64,000 nucleotides of DNA from Oscillospiraceae bacterium (lineage in GTDB: Bacteria > Bacillota > Clostridia > Oscillospirales > Oscillospiraceae): contig JAILFJ010000140.1 of the NCBI GenBank assembly GCA_024697625.1, positions 1-64,000 of the forward strand, written 5' to 3'. This document shows, one piece after another, positions 34,911 to 43,036 of the stretch; within the stretch, counting starts at the first letter, position 1; the number at the start of each line of letters is the position of its first letter. The position numbers and the translations under genes are program-made. The notes under the pieces were generated by a model. The model saw only the letters and a program-made list of their open reading frames with translations. It was not told where the DNA came from and ran no database searches.

Positions 34911-36470
34911 ATGATAGAACGTTCAAGCGGTGTACTGATGCCCATGAGCTCGCTGCCGTCCCCCTACGGAGTCGGCAGCATGGGCAGGGCGGCATTCGAG
35001 TTTGTGGATTTTCTCGCGGCGGCGGGACAGAAGTACTGGCAGCTCCTGCCGCTGGGGCCGACCGGCTTCGGCGACAGCCCCTATTCCTCCTATTCCAGCT
35101 TTGCGGGGAACCCCTACCTGATCGACCTCGATCTGCTGATCGAGGAGGGGCTCCTGACCAGAAAAGAGGTAAAATCCTTCAAGTGGGGCAGCAACCCCGC
35201 GCAGGTGGATTACGAAAGGCTCTACGAGGGGCGCTTTCCGCTGCTGCGGAAGGCCTTTGAGCGGGGACGCGAATCGCTGCGGGAGGAGATCGACGCCTTC
35301 GGGCGGGAAAACGGCCGCTGGCTCTCGGAATACTGCCTGTATATGGCGGTCAAGGCGCACTTTGACATGAAGAGCTGGACCGAGTGGCCCGACGAGGCGA
35401 TCCGGAGACACCGTCCCGAGGCGCTGCAGGAATACGGCCTGAAACTGGCCGACGAGGTGGACTACTGGAAATTCATCCAGTTCCTGTTCTTCCGCCAGTG
35501 GGAGGCGCTGCGGGAATACGCGGTCGAAAAAAAGGTGAAGCTGATCGGGGACGTGCCGATCTACGTGGCGATGGACTCGGCCGACGTCTGGTCGGAGCCG
35601 CAGTTCTTCCAGCTGGACGAGAGGAACACCCCGAAGGCGGTCGCCGGCGTCCCGCCCGATCCCTTTACCGAGGACGGCCAGCTCTGGGGGAATCCCCTCT
35701 ACGACTGGGACCGCATGAAGGCGGACGGCTACGGCTGGTGGATCCGCCGCATCGAAGGCGCGACCAGGCTCTTCGACGTGCTGCGCATCGACCACTTCCG
35801 CGGCATGGAGAGCTACTGGGCCGTCCCCTACGGCGAGAAGACCGCGAAGAACGGCGAGTGGAAGCAGGGACCCGGCATGAGCCTGGTGGGCGTGCTGACG
35901 AGCTGGTTCCACGGCACCGAATTCATCGCGGAGGACCTGGGCTATCTGACCCCCGCCGTGAGGAAGCTGCTGGCGGATTCCGGCCTTCCGGGCATGAAGG
36001 TGATGGAGTTTGCCTTCGACGCCCACGGCGATTCGGACTACCTCCCGCACTGCTGCTGTGAGAACAGCGTCTGCTATCTCGGGACGCATGACAACGACAC
36101 CGTGCTGGGCTGGCTGGAGACGACCTCGGAGGAGGACGCGGAGTTTGCCCGGCGCTATATGCACGTCACGGAGGACGAGGGCTGGTGCTGGGGCATGATC
36201 CGCAGCGGCATGGCGACCTCCTCACGGCTCTTTGTGGCGCTGATGCAGGACCTGCTGGAGCTGGACGGGAGCGCCAGGATGAACGTCCCCGGGACCGACA
36301 GCAGAAACTGGCGCTGGCGCATGCTGCCGGGCGCCGCGACGGAAGAGCTCGCCGCGAAGCTGCGGCTCTATACCGAGACCTTCCGCCGGACGGAACCGCT
36401 GAGACCCGGGGAAGAAGACGGCACTGACGACAGCGCGGAAGACGGCGCCGGAGACAGAACGCAGGATTAA
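34911..36470 (+). CDS. malQ: 4-alpha-glucanotransferase (amylomaltase)
   Basis: 519 residues, GH77. The opening RSSGVLMPMSSLPSPYGVGSMG and YWQLLPLGPTGFGDSPYSSYSSFAGNPYLIDL are hallmark segments. LRIDHFRGMESYW carries the nucleophile Asp, FIAEDLG the acid/base Glu, and GTHDNDT the third carboxylate. It rearranges short maltodextrins so that they can be phosphorolysed. Downstream of the ABC importer, it supports alpha-glucan as the substrate. The ribosome site is weak. A Glu/Asp-rich tail of about 25 residues ends the chain. Confidence 0.95.
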   Translation: MIERSSGVLMPMSSLPSPYGVGSMGRAAFEFVDFLAAAGQKYWQLLPLGPTGFGDSPYSSYSSFAGNPYLIDLDLLIEEGLLTRKEVKSFKWGSNPAQVDYERLYEGRFPLLRKAFERGRESLREEIDAFGRENGRWLSEYCLYMAVKAHFDMKSWTEWPDEAIRRHRPEALQEYGLKLADEVDYWKFIQFLFFRQWEALREYAVEKKVKLIGDVPIYVAMDSADVWSEPQFFQLDERNTPKAVAGVPPDPFTEDGQLWGNPLYDWDRMKADGYGWWIRRIEGATRLFDVLRIDHFRGMESYWAVPYGEKTAKNGEWKQGPGMSLVGVLTSWFHGTEFIAEDLGYLTPAVRKLLADSGLPGMKVMEFAFDAHGDSDYLPHCCCENSVCYLGTHDNDTVLGWLETTSEEDAEFARRYMHVTEDEGWCWGMIRSGMATSSRLFVALMQDLLELDGSARMNVPGTDSRNWRWRMLPGAATEELAAKLRLYTETFRRTEPLRPGEEDGTDDSAEDGAGDRTQD

Positions 36471-36481
36471 GCCATCGACTG

Positions 36482-36518
36482 ACCGACAGAGCGGAAAAAC
36501 CGCTCTGTTGGTTATTTT
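36482..36518 (+). terminator. terminator after malQ
   Basis: Arms 36482-36494 and 36500-36512 (ACCGACAGAGCGG with one G-U pair), AAAAA loop, then TTATTTT. Confidence 0.8.
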
Positions 36519-36552
36519 GCAAGAAGGGGAGACGTTTCTCCCGAAAGAAAAA

Positions 36553-36578
36553 AATACATTTTGTCATTAAAATGTATT
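36553..36578 (+). promoter_or_regulatory. perfect 10-base inverted repeat at the ppdK promoter (candidate operator)
   Basis: AATACATTTT (36553-36562), 6-base gap, AAAATGTATT (36569-36578). The right arm overlaps the first two bases of the -35. There is no GC content in the arms to suggest a terminator, so a repressor site is more likely. Confidence 0.6.
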
Positions 36579-36606
36579 GCTATTTAAGCCGGTCCTGTGG
36601 TAAACT
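36577..36606 (+). promoter_or_regulatory. ppdK promoter
   Basis: -35 TTGCTA (36577-36582), 18-base spacer, -10 TAAACT (36601-36606). Confidence 0.5.
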
Positions 36607-36673
36607 AAGTATTGGCTGATTTTCAATTCATTTTTACGTATTTTTGAATTCTGTTGTGGAAAGGATCATGACT

Positions 36674-39547
36674 ATGAGCAAAAAGTATGTCTATCTGTTC
36701 TCAGAAGGCAATGCCAAGATGCGCGAGCTCCTCGGCGGCAAGGGCGCCAACCTTGCCGAGATGAGCAACATCGGCCTGCCGGTACCCCAGGGCTTCACCA
36801 TCACCACCGAAGCCTGCACCCAGTACTATGCCGACGGCCGCCAGATCAACGACGAGATCATGGCCGAGATCATGAAGAACGTCGAGACCATGGAGAAGAT
36901 CAACGGCAAGAAGTTCGGCGACCTGGAGAATCCTCTGCTGGTCTCCGTCCGTTCCGGCGCCCGCGCCTCCATGCCCGGCATGATGGACACCATCCTGAAC
37001 CTCGGTCTGAACGACGACGTTGTCGCCGCCATGATCAAGGGCAATCCCGACCCCAAGTTCGAGCGCTTTGTCTATGACTCCTACCGCCGTTTCATCCAGA
37101 TGTTCTCCGACGTCGTCATGGAGGTCGGCAAGAAGTACTTCGAGCAGCTCATCGACGCGATGAAGGAGCAGAAGGGCGTCAAGTTCGACGTCGAGCTCAC
37201 CGCTGCCGATCTGAAGGAGCTGGCCGAGCAGTTCAAGGCCGAGTACAAGAAGCAGCTCGGCGAGGACTTCCCCTCCGACCCTGTCGTACAGCTCAAGGAA
37301 GCCATCCGTGCGGTGTTCCGTTCCTGGGACAACCCCCGCGCCAACTACTACAGACAGCAGAACGACATCCCCTATTCCTGGGGCACTGCCGTCAACGTCA
37401 TGCCGATGGTCTTCGGCAACCTGAACGAGAACTCCGGTACCGGCGTCGCCTTCACCCGTGACCCCGCCACCGGCGAGAAGAAGCTGATGGGCGAGTTCCT
37501 GACCAACGCGCAGGGCGAAGACGTCGTGGCCGGCGTCCGCACCCCGATGCCCATCTCCGAGATGGAGCAGAAGTTCCCCGAGGCCTATGAGCAGTTCGTC
37601 AAGGTCTGCGCCCTTCTCGAGGACCACTACCGCGACATGCAGGACATGGAGTTCACCGTTGAGAACGGCAAGCTCTACATGCTGCAGTGCCGCAACGGCA
37701 AGCGTACCGCGCAGGCTGCGCTGAAGATCGCCTGCGACCTCGTGGACGAGGGTATGATCGACGAGAAGCAGGCCGTCCTGATGATCGAGCCGCGCAACCT
37801 CGACACCCTGCTGCATCCGCAGTTTGACGCCGCCGCCCTGAAGGCTGCCAAGCCTGTGGGCAAGGGCCTGGGCGCCAGCCCCGGAGCCGCCTGCGGCAAG
37901 GTCGTCTTCTCGGCTGAAGACGCCAAGCAGTGGGCAGCCCGCAAGGAGAAGGTCGTTCTGGTCCGTCTCGAGACCAGCCCCGAGGACATCGAGGGCATGG
38001 CCGCCGCCCAGGGCATCCTGACCGTGCGCGGCGGTATGACCAGCCACGCGGCGGTTGTCGCCCGCGGCATGGGCAAGTGCTGCGTCTCCGGCTGCGGCGA
38101 GATCAAGATGGACGAGGAGAACAAGAAGTTCGAGCTCGCGGGCAAGACCTATCACGAGGGCGACCCCATCTCCATCGACGGCTCCACCGGCAACATCTAT
38201 GACGGCATCATCCCGACTGTCGACGCCACCATCGCGGGCGAGTTCGGCCGCATCATGGCCTGGGCCGACAAGTATCGCCGCCTCGACGTCCGCACCAATG
38301 CCGACACCCCGCGCGACGCTGCGAAGGCTGTCGAGCTGGGCGCCCACGGCATCGGCCTGACCCGTACCGAGCACATGTTCTTCAACGGCGACCGCATCGC
38401 GGCCTTCCGTGAGATGATCTGCTCCGACACGCTGGAAGAGCGCGTCGCGGCTCTGGCGAAGCTCGAGCCGATGCAGCAGTCCGACTTCGAGGGCATCTAC
38501 GAGGCGATGCAGGGCTATCCTGTCACCATCCGCTTCCTCGATCCTCCTCTGCACGAGTTCGTCCCGACCGACGAAGCCGACATCGCAGAGCTGGCCAAGA
38601 CCCAGGGCAAGACCGTCGCGGACATCAAGGCCATCATCGCTTCCCTGCATGAGTTCAACCCCATGATGGGTCACCGCGGCTGCCGTCTGGCTGTCACCTA
38701 TCCGGAGATCGCCGAGATGCAGACCCGTGCCGTCATCAAGGCCGCCCTGGCCGTGCAGGCCCGTCATCCCGACTGGAATCTGGTCCCCGAGATCATGATC
38801 CCGCTGGTCGGCGAAGTAAAGGAACTCAAGTACGTCAAGGACGTCGTTGTCAAGGTCGCGGATGAGCTGATCGCCGCCTCCGGCACCGATATGAAGTATC
38901 TGGTCGGCACCATGATCGAGATTCCGCGCGCCGCTCTGACCGCGGATGAGATCGCGAAGGAAGCCCAGTTCTTCTCCTTCGGCACCAACGACCTGACCCA
39001 GATGACCTTCGGCTTCAGCCGTGACGACGCCGGCAAGTTCCTGGGCTCCTACTACGACAAGAAGATCTATGAGAGCGATCCCTTCGCCCGCGTCGACCAG
39101 ATCGGTGTCGGCAAGCTGGTCAAGATGGCTGCGAAGCTCGGACGCGCCACCCGTCCCGACCTGCACCTCGGCGTCTGCGGCGAGCACGGCGGTGATCCCA
39201 GCTCTGTCGAGTTCTTCCACAAGGTCGGTCTCGACTACGTCTCCTGCAGCCCGTTCCGCGTTCCCATCGCCCGTCTCGCCGCCGCCCAGGCCGCGATCAA
39301 GTTCCCGGTTGTCGGGGATGAGGCCGATGAAGAGGCCCAGAAGGCCGCCGCAGTGAAGGCCGCTGAGGAAGAGGTCAACGCCAAGGTCGAGGCCGCGAAG
39401 GTTGCGCTGAAGGAAGCCTCCGAGAAGCTTCAGACGGTTGCCGCCGACGCCAGTGTCGAGCTCAAGGAGTTCGCCACGGTCGCCTTCAAGAGCCTGAAGG
39501 CCGGCTGGGAAGAGGCCAAGAAGACCTTCGACCAGGAGAAGAAGTAA
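36674..39547 (+). CDS. ppdK: pyruvate, phosphate dikinase with extra C-terminal helical tail
   Basis: 957 residues. The ATP-grasp N-terminal part has GGKGANLAEM, SVRSGARASMPGMMDTILNLG and AFTRDPATGEK. The phosphohistidine is in GGMTSHAAVVARGMG and the PEP/pyruvate domain ends in SCSPFRVPIARLAAAQA, where most family members stop (about 875 residues). Here some 75 residues of Ala/Lys/Glu-rich helix follow (residues about 880-957). It interconverts pyruvate, ATP and phosphate with PEP, AMP and pyrophosphate. The ATG at 36674 has AGG 9 bases upstream; an ATG at 36668 is too close to it. Codon use is highly biased, suggesting high expression. Confidence 0.95.
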   Translation: MSKKYVYLFSEGNAKMRELLGGKGANLAEMSNIGLPVPQGFTITTEACTQYYADGRQINDEIMAEIMKNVETMEKINGKKFGDLENPLLVSVRSGARASMPGMMDTILNLGLNDDVVAAMIKGNPDPKFERFVYDSYRRFIQMFSDVVMEVGKKYFEQLIDAMKEQKGVKFDVELTAADLKELAEQFKAEYKKQLGEDFPSDPVVQLKEAIRAVFRSWDNPRANYYRQQNDIPYSWGTAVNVMPMVFGNLNENSGTGVAFTRDPATGEKKLMGEFLTNAQGEDVVAGVRTPMPISEMEQKFPEAYEQFVKVCALLEDHYRDMQDMEFTVENGKLYMLQCRNGKRTAQAALKIACDLVDEGMIDEKQAVLMIEPRNLDTLLHPQFDAAALKAAKPVGKGLGASPGAACGKVVFSAEDAKQWAARKEKVVLVRLETSPEDIEGMAAAQGILTVRGGMTSHAAVVARGMGKCCVSGCGEIKMDEENKKFELAGKTYHEGDPISIDGSTGNIYDGIIPTVDATIAGEFGRIMAWADKYRRLDVRTNADTPRDAAKAVELGAHGIGLTRTEHMFFNGDRIAAFREMICSDTLEERVAALAKLEPMQQSDFEGIYEAMQGYPVTIRFLDPPLHEFVPTDEADIAELAKTQGKTVADIKAIIASLHEFNPMMGHRGCRLAVTYPEIAEMQTRAVIKAALAVQARHPDWNLVPEIMIPLVGEVKELKYVKDVVVKVADELIAASGTDMKYLVGTMIEIPRAALTADEIAKEAQFFSFGTNDLTQMTFGFSRDDAGKFLGSYYDKKIYESDPFARVDQIGVGKLVKMAAKLGRATRPDLHLGVCGEHGGDPSSVEFFHKVGLDYVSCSPFRVPIARLAAAQAAIKFPVVGDEADEEAQKAAAVKAAEEEVNAKVEAAKVALKEASEKLQTVAADASVELKEFATVAFKSLKAGWEEAKKTFDQEKK

Positions 39548-39596
39548 GCCGGACCGAAACAGTTCCGATATTCTTCACTGAAAAACCAAACATCAG

Positions 39597-39629
39597 AATG
39601 CACGTCTCAGTCCGAGGCGTGCATTTTTT
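39597..39629 (+). terminator. terminator after ppdK
   Basis: Stem AATGCACG (39597-39604) with CGTGCATT (39618-39625), extended by a G-U and CTC/GAG, then a run of Ts to 39629. The remaining bases up to 39865 hold only the next promoter. Confidence 0.8.
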
Positions 39630-39802
39630 ATTAATAATGGAGTCAGAACAGGAGACTGCTTTGTCTGCATCCATGGGATGACAATCAAACGATTTTCTGT
39701 ATGTTCCTCGAGACTCCGGTGTTTGCAGGATATGACAGTATCCATCTGATGACAGTCGTATGCTCTGTGCCTGCGTATAATCACACAGCTCGAAAGAGTG
39801 CC

Positions 39803-39831
39803 TTGCCGAGACATGGTTATTATGATAGAAT
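39803..39831 (+). promoter_or_regulatory. promoter of the RecQ/DprA pair
   Basis: -35 TTGCCG (39803-39808), 17-base spacer, -10 TAGAAT (39826-39831). Confidence 0.5.
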
Positions 39832-39865
39832 GCTCTTAAAAGAGATGAAAAGGAGATCCGCGGCT

Positions 39866-41932
39866 ATGTGGTCTGATCGTGAACTGGAGGCCAGAGCGAC
39901 ACAGATTCTGAAAGAAATGTACGGTGAAGAGGCTGCGTTCCGGGAAGGGCAGTATGAAGCCATAGCAGCTACCATGAAGAATCGGCGTTCACTTGTCATC
40001 CAGAAAACCGGCTGGGGCAAGAGTCTCGTTTACTTCATATGCTGCAGACTGCTCAAAGAAGGGAGCAACGGGGTTACGATTGTAGTCAGTCCGTTGCTCG
40101 CTCTGATGGACAATCAATTGGCTGCAGCAGAAAAAATTCGGCTCAGGTGCGGGATTCTCAACAGTACTGTGTCTGTAGCTGAAAAAGCTAAAACTTTTCA
40201 AAAACTGACAGAAAAGGAGTTGGATATCCTTTTTATTACACCGGAGGGCTTGTTCAAAGACGATTTTCAGGAGATTCGTCCCAAGATCTCGGTAGGTCTC
40301 TTTGTTGTCGATGAAGCGCATTGTATTTCTGACTGGGGGCATGATTTTCGTCTGGAGTATGGAAAACTGAACCGGGTTATTTCTGCATTGCCTTCATCTG
40401 TGCGTGTTTTGGGGACGACAGCTACGGCCAACGACCGTGTTGTGGAAGATCTGAAGAAGCAGTTTGGGAACAACGTATATATTTCCAGAGGCACATTATT
40501 ACGAAACAATCTGTATATCCAGGTCCTGAAAATGAAAGACAGGGCCAGCAGATATGCATGGATGGCCGAGAACATACCAAATCTTGAAGGCAGCGGTATT
40601 GTTTATTGCCTGACGCAGCGGGACTGTGACTATGTTACAGATTATCTGATCAAAAACAACATCAGGGCGGATTCTTATTACAGCGGGAAAGCGAATGCGG
40701 AAGAAGCTCTGAAAAAGTTCCAGAACAATGAACTGAAGGTGCTGGTAGCAACAATCAAGCTGGGGATGGGATATGACAAGGGTGACATCGCATTTATTAT
40801 TCACTACCAGATGCCGCAGAATGTTGTGTCCTATTATCAGCAGATTGGGCGAGCGGGAAGAAATATCCCAAAAGCGTATACTTTCCTGATGATGGGACAG
40901 GAAGATGAAGAGATTATCGAATACTTCATTCGGACTGCGTTTCCGTCAGAAAAAGAACTGTGTGAAGTCAGAGACCTGGTTCAGGAGCATGACGGTATTG
41001 GGGCAGGACAACTGCTTCCGTTTATCAATGCAAAAAAGGCACGAATGGAAAAGGCATTGAACTTCCTGGAACATGACGGATATCTGTATTTTGACAATGG
41101 ATATCACAGTACTCCGAAACCTTTCCGATATGATAGCGCTCATTATGAAGAGATCAAAGCAATTCGCTATCGAGAAATGAAAGATATGCAACAACTTCAG
41201 GAAACAGGATGCTGCTATAATCGAACCATTATCAACAGCCTTGATGACCATACTCTGAGCGACTGCGGTTTTTGTGCAAACTGCTGCGGCAGACTATTTC
41301 CTGAGACGGTACAGGCGTCCAATCTGGAAAAGGCGCAGCAATACCTGGAGAGTCTTCAGATGCTGATAAAACCGCGAAAGAAATGGGCGGCCATCGATGA
41401 TCCCGGGTTCAAAGAGCTCAGTTATAAAAAAATCCAGTATCAGAATGAAACTGGAATCTGCCTCTCCAAATATGGGGATCCAGGGTACGGTGCGCTGGTA
41501 AGGCAGGGAAAATATGCAAAACCGCCAAGATTCTCTGAAGAGCTGGTGGGAAAGAGCGCCAGACTTCTGCAGCAGCTCATTCAGGATAACAGCATTCAGT
41601 ATATCACCTGTGTTCCATCTCTAAGATCGGATATTGTGCCGGAGTTTACAAAGAGACTTGCAGACCGCCTGAAACTGACCTTTCTTGAACTGCTTGAAAA
41701 AACATCGGCGGAGCCACAGAAGACGATGGAGAACAGCAGTTTCCAATGCATCAATGCACTTCGATCCTTCCGGATAAATGATGGAGTACACATACCGGAG
41801 AAGCTCATCCTGGTTGATGATATTGTGGATTCAAAATGGACGCTGACCGTCTGCGGTTATCTGCTGAGGAGAGAAGGATGTACAATGGTATTCCCGTTTG
41901 CTCTTGCAGACAGCAGTCAGAAGGAGGATTGA
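39866..41932 (+). CDS. RecQ-type helicase fused to a phosphoribosyltransferase domain
   Basis: 688 residues. RecQ parts: motif 0 FREGQ (25-29), Walker A QKTGWGKS (46-53), VVDEAHCISDWGHDFR (147-162), TTATAN (184-189), GRAGR (328-332), and a zinc site from Cys449/450 and C467-x2-C470-x2-C473. No HRDC domain follows; instead residues about 540-680 form a type I phosphoribosyltransferase with PRPP loop LILVDDIVDSKWTL (648-661). The Walker A Trp replaces the usual Gly. The start at 39866 was chosen for AGGAG 10 bases upstream. It is co-transcribed with a DprA-like gene one base downstream. A+T-rich relative to both flanks, it is likely acquired. Its role is unknown; DNA repair, uptake or phage defence are options. 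Confidence 0.85.
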   Translation: MWSDRELEARATQILKEMYGEEAAFREGQYEAIAATMKNRRSLVIQKTGWGKSLVYFICCRLLKEGSNGVTIVVSPLLALMDNQLAAAEKIRLRCGILNSTVSVAEKAKTFQKLTEKELDILFITPEGLFKDDFQEIRPKISVGLFVVDEAHCISDWGHDFRLEYGKLNRVISALPSSVRVLGTTATANDRVVEDLKKQFGNNVYISRGTLLRNNLYIQVLKMKDRASRYAWMAENIPNLEGSGIVYCLTQRDCDYVTDYLIKNNIRADSYYSGKANAEEALKKFQNNELKVLVATIKLGMGYDKGDIAFIIHYQMPQNVVSYYQQIGRAGRNIPKAYTFLMMGQEDEEIIEYFIRTAFPSEKELCEVRDLVQEHDGIGAGQLLPFINAKKARMEKALNFLEHDGYLYFDNGYHSTPKPFRYDSAHYEEIKAIRYREMKDMQQLQETGCCYNRTIINSLDDHTLSDCGFCANCCGRLFPETVQASNLEKAQQYLESLQMLIKPRKKWAAIDDPGFKELSYKKIQYQNETGICLSKYGDPGYGALVRQGKYAKPPRFSEELVGKSARLLQQLIQDNSIQYITCVPSLRSDIVPEFTKRLADRLKLTFLELLEKTSAEPQKTMENSSFQCINALRSFRINDGVHIPEKLILVDDIVDSKWTLTVCGYLLRREGCTMVFPFALADSSQKED

Positions 41933-41933
41933 A

Positions 41934-42917
41934 ATGACAGAGAATTCTAAAGCAATCGCTGTTTTCTGCAGCACATTGGCGACAGAAAAGGAACTGAAGC
42001 CATTGGAGCCGCGTAAATGGGGAGAGATAGCTTTAAAACTGCAGGAACTGAAACGGGAACCTGAAGAACTTCTGAATTATTCAGTGAATGAGTTACAGAC
42101 TGTTCTGGATATTCCGGCTGAGCAGGCTTGTCAGATGGGCAGGCTGAGGGACCGGAGTGCGGCACTGTTTTTCGAAATCAGCAAATATGAGAATATGGGA
42201 ATCAACATTGTGACAAGAGCGGACAAGCTATATCCTGTGAAACTGAAAAGAAAACTGAAGAATCAATGTCCGCCGCTGTTCTATATCGCTGGAGAGTCGG
42301 AGATCCTGAACTCTGCATTTATTGGATTTGTTGGGTCCAGGAGCATCGAATTCGGAGATGAAGAGTTTACAAGAAACACCGTTAATACAGTTGCTCAGGC
42401 AGGTTACGGAGTGGTATCGGGCGGTGCAAAGGGAGTGGACAGTGTTTCTGAAGACGAAGGAATGAATAACGGAATTAACATTGTGGAATTTGTATCGGAC
42501 TCCATGATGCGTAAACTTCGTTCTCCGAAGATTCTGACAGCGGTGCAGAACGGGAATATGGTGATTCTGTCAGAAGTTAAGCCTGACGCGGGGTTCAATG
42601 CCGGAATGGCCATGGCCAGGAACAAGTATATCTATATACAGTCTGAAGCGACGGTTGTCGTCAGGACAGATCTGAACAAGGGAGGAACCTGGGGCGGTGC
42701 CACGGAATGTCTGAAGAAAGGATGGGTACCGGTATTATGCAGAAACAAAGAGAGTTATCCAGGTAATATGGCGCTGATAGAACGCGGAGCGATTCCGATT
42801 GATCAATACTGGGATGGCTCGATTCCGGACATTTTGGGGAGAAACACGATGGCTTCCGACAGTTTTGTCAGAACCGCAGTTCAGGAAGAAGTGCAGCTTT
42901 CATTTGATGGTTTTTGA
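41934..42917 (+). CDS. DprA/Smf-like DNA-processing protein
   Basis: 327 residues. The Rossmann core shows FVGSRSIEFGDEE, VVSGGAKGVD (the DprA SGxAxGID site), ILSEVKPDAGFN and a late GGTWGGATECLKKGW, equal to the kSGs(l)xTA region. In the N-terminal 80 residues a helical region replaces the SAM-like domain of typical DprA. GGAGG lies 7 bases before the ATG at 41934, one base after the RecQ-fusion stop, so the two are coupled. Classical DprA loads RecA on incoming single strands; a stand-alone copy paired with a helicase suggests a specialised role. Confidence 0.82.
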   Translation: MTENSKAIAVFCSTLATEKELKPLEPRKWGEIALKLQELKREPEELLNYSVNELQTVLDIPAEQACQMGRLRDRSAALFFEISKYENMGINIVTRADKLYPVKLKRKLKNQCPPLFYIAGESEILNSAFIGFVGSRSIEFGDEEFTRNTVNTVAQAGYGVVSGGAKGVDSVSEDEGMNNGINIVEFVSDSMMRKLRSPKILTAVQNGNMVILSEVKPDAGFNAGMAMARNKYIYIQSEATVVVRTDLNKGGTWGGATECLKKGWVPVLCRNKESYPGNMALIERGAIPIDQYWDGSIPDILGRNTMASDSFVRTAVQEEVQLSFDGF

Positions 42918-43036
42918 AGAAAACTGGAATATCCGCATGAATTGGCAGAAGGACATTTCAAGCTGAAAAAACTTCAATGGAGAAGCATCACAGAATGAAA
43001 GTGGATGAATGAAGAGGACAGGGAGCGGAAAAAACG
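42918..43036. other. short intergenic gap at the edge of the A+T-rich stretch
   Basis: No repeat, promoter of good quality or terminator stood out here. Base composition changes to GC-rich just after it. Confidence 0.4.

Noticed and set aside
36701-39220. Long minus-strand frame opposite ppdK
   Set aside because: Caused by the strong codon bias of ppdK; repetitive Asp/Val/Leu/Gly translation, no motif.
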